From Streptomyces sp. NBC_00582 (GTDB lineage: Bacteria > Actinomycetota > Actinomycetes > Streptomycetales > Streptomycetaceae): 64,000 bases of DNA. Location of the stretch: the NCBI RefSeq assembly GCF_036345155.1, contig NZ_CP107772.1:8990001-9054000 (forward strand), written 5' to 3'. Within the stretch, counting starts at the first letter, position 1; each line of letters begins with the position of its first letter. The notes beneath the pieces were generated by a model. It saw nothing but the letters and a program-made list of their open reading frames with translations. It made no database searches and was not told the DNA's origin. The position numbers and the translations under genes are program-made. This document shows positions 22,311 through 30,095 of the stretch, piece after piece.

Positions 22311-22588
22311 GCGCCGGCCTCCTGACCGTCGTCGCCCGGGCGGTGCACCGCGAGGAACTGGTGGGTGGCGGTGTCGCGCACGGCGTTGAACCAGCGGCGG
22401 CACCCGGCGGCGTGCATCCACCGCTCCGCGAACGCGCCCTTGGGGTTGTCGCGGAAGAAGACGTACTGGGCCCACTGCTCGTCGTCGAGCGCGGCGGGCT
22501 TCGCGGGGTAGGGGACGTGCGCCTGGCCGCCGTAGTGGAACTCGGCTTCCTCGCGCGCGCCGCACCAGGGGCAGGCGATGAGTTGCAT
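22307..22588 (-). CDS. soxD: Sarcosine oxidase delta subunit
   Basis: This 93-residue protein starts at ATG 22588 behind GGAG. The zinc-binding delta subunit is recognised by C6-PW-C9 near the N-terminus (LIACPWCGAREEAEFHYGG), then YVFFRDNPKGAFAERWMH and a late Cys in AAGCRRWFNA. It packs against alpha and beta in the heterotetramer. The stop overlaps the soxA start (ATGA), and soxB ends 20 bases upstream. Confidence 0.93.
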   Translation of the reverse strand: MQLIACPWCGAREEAEFHYGGQAHVPYPAKPAALDDEQWAQYVFFRDNPKGAFAERWMHAAGCRRWFNAVRDTATHQFLAVHRPGDDGQEAGA

Positions 22589-22608
22589 CGGAGTCTCCGG
22601 GAGGGTGC

Positions 22609-23829
22609 TCAGTGGGCGACGGCGGCCGCGCCGTGCTCGTCGACCAGTGCGCCGGTGACGAACCTGGACAGGGTGAAGGGCGCGTTGTACGGGTGGGGCT
22701 CGCCGGTGGCGATGGTGTGGGCGTAGCACCAGCCGACGCCGGGGGTGGCCTTGAACCCGCCCGTTCCCCAGCCGCAGTTGAGGTACAGGTCCTGGATCGG
22801 GGTGAGCCCGACGATGGGGGAGGCGTCCGGGGTGGTGTCGACGATGCCGGCCCAGGTGCGCAGCATGTGGGCGCGGGCGAACACCGGGAACAGCTCCAGG
22901 GCGGCGGCCATCTGGCGCTCGATGATGTGGAACGCGCCGCGCTGGCCGTAGCCGTTGTAGCTGTCGATGCCGGCGCCCATGACGAGTTCGCCCTTGTGCG
23001 CCTGGGAGACGTACACATGGACGGCGTTGGACATCACGACCGTCGGGTGCACCGGCTCCAGCAGTTCGGAGACCAGCGCCTGCAACGGGTGGCTCTGGAG
23101 CGGCAGGCGCAGGCCCACCATGGCGGCCAGCACGGAGGTGTGGCCCGCGCCGGCGAGCGCCACCTTTCCGGCGGCGATCCGGCCACGCGTGGTCCGTACG
23201 CCCGTCACCCGGCCGTCCGTCACATCGATGCCGGTGACCTCGCAGTTCTGGATCAGGTCGATGCCGTAGGCGTCGGCCCGCCGTGCGAAGCCCCAGGCGA
23301 CGTAGTCGTGCTTGGCGATGCCGGCGCGCGGTTGGTACGTGGCGCCGAGCACCGGGTGGCGCACGTCCGGGTCGATGTTGACGATCGGGCAGACCTTGGC
23401 GACCTCGTCCGGCTCCAGCCACTCCGCGTCGATGCCGTTGAGCTGGTTGGCGTAGACCCGGCGCTTGCTGTCGCGGATGTCCTGGAGGGTGTGCGCGAGG
23501 TTCAGCACGCCGCGCTGGCTGAACAGGATGGGGTAGTCGAGGTCCTCCTCGAGGGTCTCCCACAGCTTCAGGGAGTGCTCGTAGATGCCGGAGCTCTCGT
23601 CCCAGAGGTAGTTGGAGCGGATGATCGTGGTGTTGCGGGCCATGTTCCCGCCGGCCAGCCACCCCTTCTCCAGGACGGCGATGTTGGTGATGCCGTGGTT
23701 CTTGGCCAGGTAGTAGGCGGTGGCCAGGCCGTGCCCGCCGCCCCCGACGATCACCACGTCGTACGACGGCCTGGGGTCGGGGTTGCGCCAGAGGAAGTCC
23801 GGGTGGTCCGGAAGCGGCGTGCCGGTCAT
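22609..23829 (-). CDS. soxB: Sarcosine oxidase beta subunit
   Basis: This 406-residue flavoprotein starts at ATG 23829, overlapping the glyA stop by four bases. It carries the FAD motif [20 protein letters not shown] (24-43). H174 in [13 protein letters not shown] corresponds to the histidine that carries covalent FMN in Corynebacterium SoxB. The C-terminal [19 protein letters not shown] is the usual flavin/substrate segment. Beta oxidises the N-methyl group of sarcosine and delivers hydrogen peroxide. Confidence 0.96.
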   Translation of the reverse strand: MTGTPLPDHPDFLWRNPDPRPSYDVVIVGGGGHGLATAYYLAKNHGITNIAVLEKGWLAGGNMARNTTIIRSNYLWDESSGIYEHSLKLWETLEEDLDYPILFSQRGVLNLAHTLQDIRDSKRRVYANQLNGIDAEWLEPDEVAKVCPIVNIDPDVRHPVLGATYQPRAGIAKHDYVAWGFARRADAYGIDLIQNCEVTGIDVTDGRVTGVRTTRGRIAAGKVALAGAGHTSVLAAMVGLRLPLQSHPLQALVSELLEPVHPTVVMSNAVHVYVSQAHKGELVMGAGIDSYNGYGQRGAFHIIERQMAAALELFPVFARAHMLRTWAGIVDTTPDASPIVGLTPIQDLYLNCGWGTGGFKATPGVGWCYAHTIATGEPHPYNAPFTLSRFVTGALVDEHGAAAVAH

Positions 23830-25109
23830 GCCGCGGCTCCGTTCAGCTCGGGGTACAGGGGGAACGCGGCGGCGAGCCTGGCGACCCGGTCGCGCAGCGA
23901 CCGGGTCAGGTCGGCGGAGAGCTGCTCGGGCTTGAGCGTGTGGGCGACGATGTCGGCGACCTCGCGGAACTCGGTCTCGCCGAAGCCCCGGGTGGCCAGC
24001 GCGGGGGTGCCGATGCGCAGCCCGGACGACACCATGGGCGGACGCGGGTCGAAGGGGACGGCGTTGCGGTTGACGGTGATGCCGACCGAGTGGAGCCGGT
24101 CCTCCGCCTGACGGCCGTCGAGGGGGCTGTCGCGCAGGTCGACCAGGACGAGATGGACCTCGGTGCCGCCGGTCAGCACGGTGATGCCGGCCTCGGCCAC
24201 GTCGTCGGCCAGCAGCCGCCCGGCGAGGATCTTCGCGCCCTTCAGCGTGCGCTGCTGCCGCTCGCGGAACTCCTCGGAGGCGGCCATCTTGAAGGCGACC
24301 GCCTTGGCGGCGATCACATGCTCCAGCGGGCCGCCCTGCTGACCGGGGAAGACCGCCGAGTTGATCTTCTTGGCCAGCTCGGCCCTGCTGAGGATCACTC
24401 CGCCCCGGGGACCGCCCAGGGTCTTGTGGGTGGTCGTCGTCACCACGTCCGCGTACGGCACGGGGCTCGGGTGCAGTCCGGCGGCCACCAGACCGGCGAA
24501 GTGCGCCATGTCGACCATCAGGCGGGCGCCGACGCTGTCGGCGATCCGGCGGAACTCGGCGAAGTCGAGCTGCCGGGGGTAGGCCGACCAGCCGGCCACG
24601 ATGAGCTTGGGCCGGTGGGCGAGGGCGAGTTGTTCCACCTCGTCCATGTCGACGCGGAGGTCGGACTCGCGCACGTGGTAGGGGACGACGTTGTAGAGCT
24701 TGCCCGAGTAGTTCAGCCGCATTCCGTGGGTGAGATGGCCGCCGTGCGCCAGGTCCAGGCCGAGGACGGTGTCGCCGGGCTGGAGCAGGGCGAACATGGC
24801 GGCGGCGTTGGCCTGGGCGCCGGAGTGCGGCTGCACGTTGGCCGCCTCGGCGCCGAACAGGGCGGTGACCCGGTCGATGGCCAACTGCTCAAGGGTGTCG
24901 ACGTGTTCGCAGCCGCCGTAGTAGCGCTTCCCGGGGTAGCCCTCGGCGTACTTGTTGGTCAGCACCGAGCCCTGGGCCTGCATCACCGCCGGCGGCGCGA
25001 AGTTCTCGCTCGCGATCATCTCCAGCGTCGACTGCTGGCGCTCGAGCTCGGCGTCGACCGCCGCGGCGACCTCCGGGTCGAACAGGGTCAGCGGCTGGGC
25101 GAAGCTCAT
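23826..25109 (-). CDS. glyA: Serine hydroxymethyltransferase
   Basis: This 427-residue PLP enzyme is the first gene of the sarcosine operon, starting at ATG 25109 behind AAGGGG. It has the substrate motif [13 protein letters not shown] and the PLP lysine K229 in [16 protein letters not shown]. In this operon it should work toward serine, combining sarcosine-derived glycine with methylene-THF. Its promoter region holds one of two GntR operator copies. It is probably a second, catabolic SHMT copy, since a housekeeping glyA is expected elsewhere. Confidence 0.95.
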   Translation of the reverse strand: MSFAQPLTLFDPEVAAAVDAELERQQSTLEMIASENFAPPAVMQAQGSVLTNKYAEGYPGKRYYGGCEHVDTLEQLAIDRVTALFGAEAANVQPHSGAQANAAAMFALLQPGDTVLGLDLAHGGHLTHGMRLNYSGKLYNVVPYHVRESDLRVDMDEVEQLALAHRPKLIVAGWSAYPRQLDFAEFRRIADSVGARLMVDMAHFAGLVAAGLHPSPVPYADVVTTTTHKTLGGPRGGVILSRAELAKKINSAVFPGQQGGPLEHVIAAKAVAFKMAASEEFRERQQRTLKGAKILAGRLLADDVAEAGITVLTGGTEVHLVLVDLRDSPLDGRQAEDRLHSVGITVNRNAVPFDPRPPMVSSGLRIGTPALATRGFGETEFREVADIVAHTLKPEQLSADLTRSLRDRVARLAAAFPLYPELNGAAA

Positions 25110-25152
25110 GCGGTCCCCTTGGAAGACTAGGAGCGTACGAGAGCCGTACGAC

Positions 25153-25168
25153 TGGTATATCAGTTGTA
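25153..25168. promoter_or_regulatory. GntR/FCD operator copy 1, at the glyA promoter
   Basis: TGGTATATCAGTTGTA matches the second site in 13 of 16 positions, and its core TGGTATATCA is a near-perfect palindrome. It lies 44 bases upstream of the glyA start. A -35 like TTGACG (minus strand, 25193-25188) sits upstream on the same strand, so a bound regulator would block the operon promoter. Confidence 0.68.
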
Positions 25169-25216
25169 GGTGGACCCCGCGCGCGCCGTCAAGAGGGTCG
25201 TAGTCGACGCGACCGC

Positions 25217-25232
25217 TGATATATCAATTGTG
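25217..25232. promoter_or_regulatory. GntR/FCD operator copy 2, at the gntR promoter
   Basis: TGATATATCAATTGTG contains the perfect palindrome TGATATATCA, typical of FadR/VanR-type GntR regulators. It lies 41 bases before the regulator's start and 64 bases (about six helical turns) from copy 1. This fits autoregulation and cooperative binding on one DNA face. Confidence 0.7.
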
Positions 25233-25272
25233 CTAGCGTGAGACGTCGGGTGTTTCGGCGAGGAGGGTGCGC

Positions 25273-25923
25273 ATGTCGGTCGCGGTGGCGGAGGGGCGGC
25301 CCACCCTGGCCGAACAGGCCTATCGGGCCCTGTGCGACCGCTTGGTGACCCTGCGGATCGCCCCGGGGACACCCATCAACGACGAGCAGGTGGCGGCGGA
25401 GCTGGGCGTGGGACGCACCCCGGTGCGGGAGGCGCTCAAGCGGCTGGAGGCCGACCGGCTCGTGGTCTCCTACCCCCGGCGCGGCACGTTCGCCTCGGAG
25501 GTGCAGATCACCGACCTCGGACATCTCACCGAGGTGCGCCTCCGGCTGGAGCCGCTCGCCGCCGACTGCGCGGCGCGCAGGGCGAGCGCGCAGGACCGGG
25601 CCGTACTGGGCGAACTGCTGGCGGAGCTGGACGAGGCCACCGGGCGCGAGGTCGAGGAGCATCTCGAACTGGACCTGCGGCTGCACCGGGCGCTGTACAC
25701 CGCCACGGCGAACCCCTTCCTCCAGGACACGCTCGTGCGCTACGACAACCTGGCCACCCGTATCTGGTGTCTGTTCCTCGACCGCCTGCCGGGCCTGGCC
25801 GGCCACGTCGGCGAGCACGGTCCGCTCGTGCGTGCCGTCCTGGCCGGCGACGGGGACCTCGCCGCGGCGCTGGCCGCCGAGCATGTGCAGAGGTTCGAGA
25901 CCACGATCCGCTCCCTGCTCTGA
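25273..25923 (+). CDS. GntR-family (FCD) regulator of the sarcosine operon
   Basis: This 216-residue protein starts at ATG 25273 with GGAGG six bases upstream; a GTG two codons earlier is too close. The N-terminal winged helix is LAEQAYRALCDRLVTLRIAP through DEQVAAELGVGRTPVREALK. The C-terminal FCD domain has HLTEVRLRLEPLAADCAARR and a metal-binding-type pattern (ELDLRLHRALY and LVRAVLAGDG). The ligand is probably a pathway metabolite such as sarcosine, glycine or serine. It is divergent from glyA with two TGRTATATCA-type operators between them. Confidence 0.88.
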   Translation: MSVAVAEGRPTLAEQAYRALCDRLVTLRIAPGTPINDEQVAAELGVGRTPVREALKRLEADRLVVSYPRRGTFASEVQITDLGHLTEVRLRLEPLAADCAARRASAQDRAVLGELLAELDEATGREVEEHLELDLRLHRALYTATANPFLQDTLVRYDNLATRIWCLFLDRLPGLAGHVGEHGPLVRAVLAGDGDLAAALAAEHVQRFETTIRSLL

Positions 25924-25962
25924 GCCTGCTCGTGGCCAGGGCCGGGGGAAGCGGGAGCGACT

Positions 25963-25990
25963 GACGCGGGGCGACCGACCGGCCCGCGTC
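25963..25990. terminator. Hairpin between gntR and the convergent tetR
   Basis: GACGCGGG (25963-25970) pairs with CCCGCGTC (25983-25990) around a 12-base loop. It sits in the 70-base gap between convergent stops at 25923 and 25994. Confidence 0.5.
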
Positions 25991-25993
25991 CCG

Positions 25994-26695
25994 TCAGCCG
26001 GAGGCCGGTGCCCACTCCTCCTCGGGATCCAGGGGGAGTTCCGGGTGGTCGCGGGTGAAGGCCGCGGCCTGTTCCTCGATCTGCGGCAGGGCGTGGTCGG
26101 GTGCGCCGAAACCGCGGAACAGGGTCCCGCAGTACTCGCGGGCCAGGTAGGCCGCGTCCCACTCCCCGTCCGGCTTCACCCATTGATAGGTGTGGTTGTG
26201 GAGGTTGAGGAACTGCAGGGTGCCCAGCCGCAGTTCCGTCGTGCGGAAGGTGTTCTGCTCCACCGCCTCGGCGAGCAGCCCAGAGATCAGGTGCTCGAAG
26301 TCGGAGCGCTGCCCCAGCAGGGTCTTCAGTTCCGCTCCGCTCAGCGACCGGTAGTCGTGCTCGTAGACCCAGATGTGGTCCAGCCGGCGGAAGATGATGG
26401 TCAGCAGCGACTCGGAGAGCAGCCGCAGTCGCAGCAGCGGGCTCGTGTCGAGGTCCGCGATCTGCCGGGCCCGGGCGAGCAGCGGCCCCATCACCCGGCC
26501 CTGGATCTCGACGAGCAGGTTCTCCTTCGAGCCGATGTAGTAGTACAGCGCGCCCTTGGCGAGTCCCACCGCCCGGCCCAGGTCGTTGATCGACGTCGCC
26601 GCGTATCCCTGCCGGGCGAACAGCGCGGCCGCGACGTCGATGATCTTCTGGCGTCTGACCTCGAAGCCCGGTCCATGGCCCGGTGGTCGTGGCAT
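25994..26695 (-). CDS. TetR-family transcriptional regulator
   Basis: This 233-residue protein starts at ATG 26695 behind GGGAGAG. The helix-turn-helix is IIDVAAALFARQGYAATSIN followed by DLGRAVGLAKGALYYYIGSK, a classic TetR N-terminus. The C-terminal ligand domain is unassigned but contains an aromatic and His-rich segment (LNLHNHTYQWVKPDGEW), as in fatty-acid or CoA-ligand sensing members. The genes it once controlled may be the decayed transporter and P450 just upstream. Confidence 0.88.
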   Translation of the reverse strand: MPRPPGHGPGFEVRRQKIIDVAAALFARQGYAATSINDLGRAVGLAKGALYYYIGSKENLLVEIQGRVMGPLLARARQIADLDTSPLLRLRLLSESLLTIIFRRLDHIWVYEHDYRSLSGAELKTLLGQRSDFEHLISGLLAEAVEQNTFRTTELRLGTLQFLNLHNHTYQWVKPDGEWDAAYLAREYCGTLFRGFGAPDHALPQIEEQAAAFTRDHPELPLDPEEEWAPASG

Positions 26696-26785
26696 GGGTT
26701 CTCTCCCGCGTGACGTGACGACGTAGTGAATTAAAGCCGACTCCGGGGCGCCGACGGACGGACTCCCTTCTGCCGGGGACGGAGC

Positions 26786-26976
26786 ACGGAACATCGTCCG
26801 GTTTGCTGCGGAGCCGGCGCCGAGCAGGATCCTGCCGTCCACGCGGCGGGCGAGGAAGCCCGTGCCGACGGCCGCGACGATGATCATGGCGCGGATCGGC
26901 TGGTGACGAGGGCGTTGTGGGTGCCGGACCAGCCCAGCCCCTCGGAGACGTTCGGGATGGCCGGCATCAGCACCAG
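26786..26976 (-). pseudogene. Probable MFS (DHA2-type) drug transporter fragment
   Basis: Reading leftward, GLGWSGTHNALVTSRSAP is followed, after a frame change near 26885, by MIIVAAVGTGFLARRVDGR and a short hydrophobic stretch. This resembles the loop and helices around the second half of DHA2 efflux pumps (a Gly-Trp-Ser segment, then a basic RVDGR loop). Both ends are missing, about 60 codons remain, and the reading frame is broken. The identification rests on a short stretch and is tentative. Confidence 0.4.
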
Positions 26977-27499
26977 CATCTCGAGGCCAAGACCGACGAC
27001 CCCGGTGAGGACGTCCTGTCGGACCTCGCCGAGCGGGTCGCCGAGGGCGACCTCACCCTGGAGCAGGCCTGCGGACTCGGGCACGTCCTCCTGGTCGCCG
27101 GACACGACACCAGCGCCGACATGATCCACCCTGGGTACCGCGCTGCTCCTGGAGAACCCCGACCAGCTCGCCGCGCTGCGCGCGCACGCGGACGACGAGA
27201 AGTACGTGGCCAACGCAGTCGAGGAACTGCTGCGCTACCTCACCATCCCGCATCTGCTGGCCCGTCGCGCGGTCGTCGACGACATCGAGATCGACGGGGA
27301 GGTCATCCGGGCGGGCGAGGGCGTGATCGCCTCCCTGCCGGCGGCCAACTGGGACCCCGCCCGGATCGAACTCCACGTCGTCCTCAGCACCCTGTTCCGC
27401 CGCGTCCCGACCCTGCGGGCGGCGGTCGGTCTCTCGGAACCGACGTTCAAGGAGGACTCGCAGGCCTACGGCATCCACGAACTCCCCGTCGCCTGGTGA
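26977..27499 (+). pseudogene. Cytochrome P450, decayed: no N-terminus, frameshift, heme loop deleted
   Basis: The fragment starts within the region before helix I (EDVLSDLAERVAEGDLTLEQ) and keeps the helix I motif LLVAGHDTSADM. The frame then slips by one near 27130, and the sequence continues in a second frame with TALLLENPDQLAALRAHADD. The ExxR motif is present in AVEELLRYLTIPHLLARRAV. ANWDPARI then runs straight into ELHVVLSTLFRRVPTLRAAV, so the segment with FGxGxHxCxG and the heme-ligand cysteine is gone. It cannot make a working P450. Confidence 0.9.
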
Positions 27500-27502
27500 C
27501 CG

Positions 27503-28195
27503 TCAGCCCCGGTGCCGCCAGAGGTCGCGGAGCAGGGCGATCTCGGACATGTGGTGGATGAACTCGAGGTTGGCGCCCCAGAGCACGTCCACGAACGCGT
27601 CGTCGGGGTGGGAGCCGTACGGGTACTGGGAGAGGCCGACGGTGTCGAGCTGCTCGTCGGTGACACCGGCGACGGCCTCGCGCCAGCGGTCGATCACGGC
27701 CCAGAACCGTTCGAGGGCCAGGGAGGCGTCGGGCGTGAAGTCGACCATGAGCTTCGGGTCCCGGCGCCGTTCGCCGAAGGTCCACTCCCAGCCACCCGCG
27801 AACTGGTAGTGCAGGTGTCCCAGCCGCCAGGCGATCGTCGTGATCGGCGTCCGGTCGGGCTCCACCGGGCCGGTGTGGGCGAGGACCTCCTCGACCCGCT
27901 CGACGCTCACGCTCCAGTCCTCGGCGATCTTGGCCACGGACATGCCGTCGGCGACCTGCCGGGCGATCGCGGCGTACTCGCTCGCCGGGATGTCCGCGGC
28001 GCCCTGGTCGAGCACCCAGTCGCCGGGACCGAACGCCCGGGGGGTCCTCGCCTCGCCCCGCGGCCTGATCGACCAGCAGTCGGGCACCGGTTCCCAGAGG
28101 AACTCCTCGTCGCCGAGCCCCGACAGCCGCACCCGGGCCGACTCCCCGGCGGTGTCGAACTGGTCGAGCAGTAACCTCAAACGATCGGTCCCCAT
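27503..28195 (-). CDS. DinB-like protein with an inserted helical segment
   Basis: This 230-residue protein starts at ATG 28195 and shows the DinB four-helix pattern: LLLDQFDTAGESARVRLSGL, FLWEPVPDCWSIRP, ITTIAWRLGHLHYQFAGGWE and a late HHMSEIALLRDLW. Its histidines fit the usual metal-binding triad. Between GDWVLDQ and the second helix there is an extra stretch of about 50 residues (ASEYAAIARQVADGMSVAKI through VERVEEVLAHTG) that looks like a small helix-turn-helix. Such proteins are metal-dependent thiol or stress-related transferases of unknown substrate. Its stop lies four bases from the P450 remnant's stop. Confidence 0.72.
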   Translation of the reverse strand: MGTDRLRLLLDQFDTAGESARVRLSGLGDEEFLWEPVPDCWSIRPRGEARTPRAFGPGDWVLDQGAADIPASEYAAIARQVADGMSVAKIAEDWSVSVERVEEVLAHTGPVEPDRTPITTIAWRLGHLHYQFAGGWEWTFGERRRDPKLMVDFTPDASLALERFWAVIDRWREAVAGVTDEQLDTVGLSQYPYGSHPDDAFVDVLWGANLEFIHHMSEIALLRDLWRHRG

Positions 28196-28403
28196 GCACG
28201 GCCCCTTTCGCGGTCGCCCGCCTCGTCACGTCCAGGCGGAGGCTAACGGCCCCCGCATCGGGGGCGCGACGGATTTCCGGGCGTCCGCGGCCCCGGACGA
28301 CCTTGTTCGCCGCGTGGATGTTCGGCATCACAGAATCGATTTCCCCGATCGGGCGGGGTGACGAGAGATGGGCGTCGCCAAGGAGACGAGCCCGGAGCCG
28401 CCC

Positions 28404-28615
28404 ATGCGTTTCGCCACCTATGCACACCAGGACCGGCGCCGCGTCGCCGTCGTCGACGAGGACGGGAGCCTCTTCCCGCTGCCGGGGGCGCGTTCCCTCA
28501 CCGAACTGATCGCGTCCGGCGAGGGACTCGACGCGCTCCCCGGCGTCGGCGCCGCCGCCCTCGACGCACCGGCGGGGCCGCATGTCTCCGAGGTGCGGCT
28601 GCTGCCCCCGCTGGA
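28404..28615 (+). pseudogene. Fumarylacetoacetate hydrolase-family protein, N-terminal fragment
   Basis: From ATG 28404 (AAGGAG-type site upstream) the frame reads RFATYAHQDRRRVAVVDEDG, LPGARSLTELIASG and VSEVRLLPPL, the N-terminal domain common in FAH-family hydrolases. After LLPPL the family match ends at about 28615, before the metal-binding catalytic domain, which would need some 200 more residues. The frame then runs on into unrelated sequence opposite the EF-hand gene. I read this as a gene truncated at its 3' end. Confidence 0.7.
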
Positions 28616-28723
28616 GTGCGCCGCCGAGACCGAGGCGCCGACCCGCGAGGGTGCCCGCAGATCGGGGCCGGAGCAGATCCTCGCCAGGCGGGCCGCTTCT
28701 CCCCACCTGACGCCGGCTCCGGT

Positions 28724-28990
28724 TCAGCGCCAGCCGAACCGCCGGTCGACGACCGCCGCGAACTCCTCCAGGGTCAGCACCGCGTCCCCGTTCTGGTCGG
28801 CCGCGTCGAACAGGGCGGAGGACGCGTCGGCGTCCCCCAGACCCCAGAACGGCAGATCCCCGGACGCGGCGAGCGACGGGCCCCTGGTACGCAGGGCGGT
28901 GATCACCTCCACGCGGGTCAGGGTCCCGTCGTGGTCGAGGTCGAGCGCCTCGAACAGTCTTCGGGCCTTGTCACTCGTCACGTCGGCCAC
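28724..28990 (-). CDS. EF-hand calcium-binding protein
   Basis: This 88-residue protein starts at GTG 28990 behind a closely spaced GAGAGG. It has two EF-hand loops: D17-LDHDGTLTRV-E28 and D65-QNGDAVLTLE-E76. Both keep Asp at positions 1 and 5 and Glu at position 12, so both should bind Ca2+. They are separated by a 36-residue link (RTRGPSLAASGDLPFWGLGD). There is no signal peptide, so it is probably a cytosolic calcium buffer or sensor. Small EF-hand proteins of this type recur in Streptomyces. Confidence 0.85.
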   Translation of the reverse strand: MADVTSDKARRLFEALDLDHDGTLTRVEVITALRTRGPSLAASGDLPFWGLGDADASSALFDAADQNGDAVLTLEEFAAVVDRRFGWR

Positions 28991-29072
28991 TTCCTCTCAC
29001 CGGCGGGCGGGGTCCGCCTCGCTCACAGGGGAAAACGCCCGCCCCGTCACCCTGGTTCCATCGCTCGCGCCC

Positions 29073-30095
29073 TCACCCCAGGTAGGCGGGGGCGACGGCG
29101 GAGTCCATCAGCCGGCGGGCCGTACCGCTTCCGTCGGCGGGAACGGTCCACAGATCCGAGCCGTAGTCGCCGGGAAGGGCGTAGACGAGGGTGGAGCCGT
29201 CGGCCCACAGCGCCTGGTCGTCGATGGTGCGCCGTTCGGCGGTCGGGGTCTCCTTCATCGTCCGCAGATCGAGGACGTACAGCCGCCAGGGCGCGTCGGG
29301 CGAGGCTCCCTTCACCCGCTTCTTGTACGCGATCCGGGTCCCGTCCGGCGACAGCGAGGGGCATTCGACGTTGCCGTGCAGGGTGGTGAGGGTGCGGGCC
29401 GTGACGTCGCCCCGTACGAGATAGGTCTTCCCGCCGGTCGCGAGCGTGGCGTAGAAGCGGTGGTCGTCGGCGAAGGTGACACCCCAGACGTTGGTGTCGG
29501 CGGCGTGACGAGTGCGCCCGTCCTTGACGACGCTGAAGGTCTCCAGGTTGTCGTCGACCGCCCAGGTGCGCGTGTCGACGATGGCGGTACGGGTGGAGAA
29601 GTCCGTACCGGCGTAGGAGTCCCCGCTGACGAAGACCGTCCAGGCCACCAGACGGCCGGAGGGGGAGACCCGGGCCCGGGTGGGGATGCCCGGGACCGCG
29701 AAGTGGCGCCGCTCGTGCAGACGCGCGTCGAGCACCACCGCCCGGTAGGTGTCCCGCAGCGCGCCGTGCACCGCCTGCAGACAGATACCGGTGCCCGCCG
29801 CCGCGTGGAAGCGCAGACACTTGACGCCCGACGCCGTGCGCGGCCCCTGCGGATCGTCGGCGGGCACGGTGGCGATCTCGTCGCGGTGCGGCCCCCAGGC
29901 CAGGTTGCGCACCAGCAGCAGGCGCCCGGACGCCGGCCGCAGCGAGACCGTGCCGGCCCGCACGGTCGGGCCGTTCGCCTGCTGCTCGTCGCGCTGCCCC
30001 GACCGGTGCGCCGCGTACAGCACCGCCCCGGTCCCGACGCTTCCCAGCAGCAGGACCGCCACCAGCAGGGTCACCAGACGGCCGGTCCGGGTCAT
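29073..30095 (-). CDS. Membrane-anchored TolB/WD40-like beta-propeller protein
   Basis: This 340-residue protein starts at ATG 30095, overlapping the MFS gene stop by four bases. Residues 5-30 are one membrane anchor or signal (RLVTLLVAVLLLGSVGTGAV). The rest shows PD40/TolB-type blades: RVSPSGRLVAWTVFV, CPSLSPDGTRIAYKKR, QALWADGSTLVYALPG and SDLWTVPADGSGTARRL. These propellers usually serve as extracytoplasmic protein- or ligand-binding scaffolds. It is co-transcribed with a secreted phosphatase and a transporter. No enzyme motif is visible. Confidence 0.75.
   Translation of the reverse strand: MTRTGRLVTLLVAVLLLGSVGTGAVLYAAHRSGQRDEQQANGPTVRAGTVSLRPASGRLLLVRNLAWGPHRDEIATVPADDPQGPRTASGVKCLRFHAAAGTGICLQAVHGALRDTYRAVVLDARLHERRHFAVPGIPTRARVSPSGRLVAWTVFVSGDSYAGTDFSTRTAIVDTRTWAVDDNLETFSVVKDGRTRHAADTNVWGVTFADDHRFYATLATGGKTYLVRGDVTARTLTTLHGNVECPSLSPDGTRIAYKKRVKGASPDAPWRLYVLDLRTMKETPTAERRTIDDQALWADGSTLVYALPGDYGSDLWTVPADGSGTARRLMDSAVAPAYLG

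Noticed and set aside
19134..22325. Long plus-strand frame opposite soxA
   Set aside because: The product is Gly/Arg/Val-rich without domains, while the minus strand encodes a complete SoxA. It is a shadow frame.
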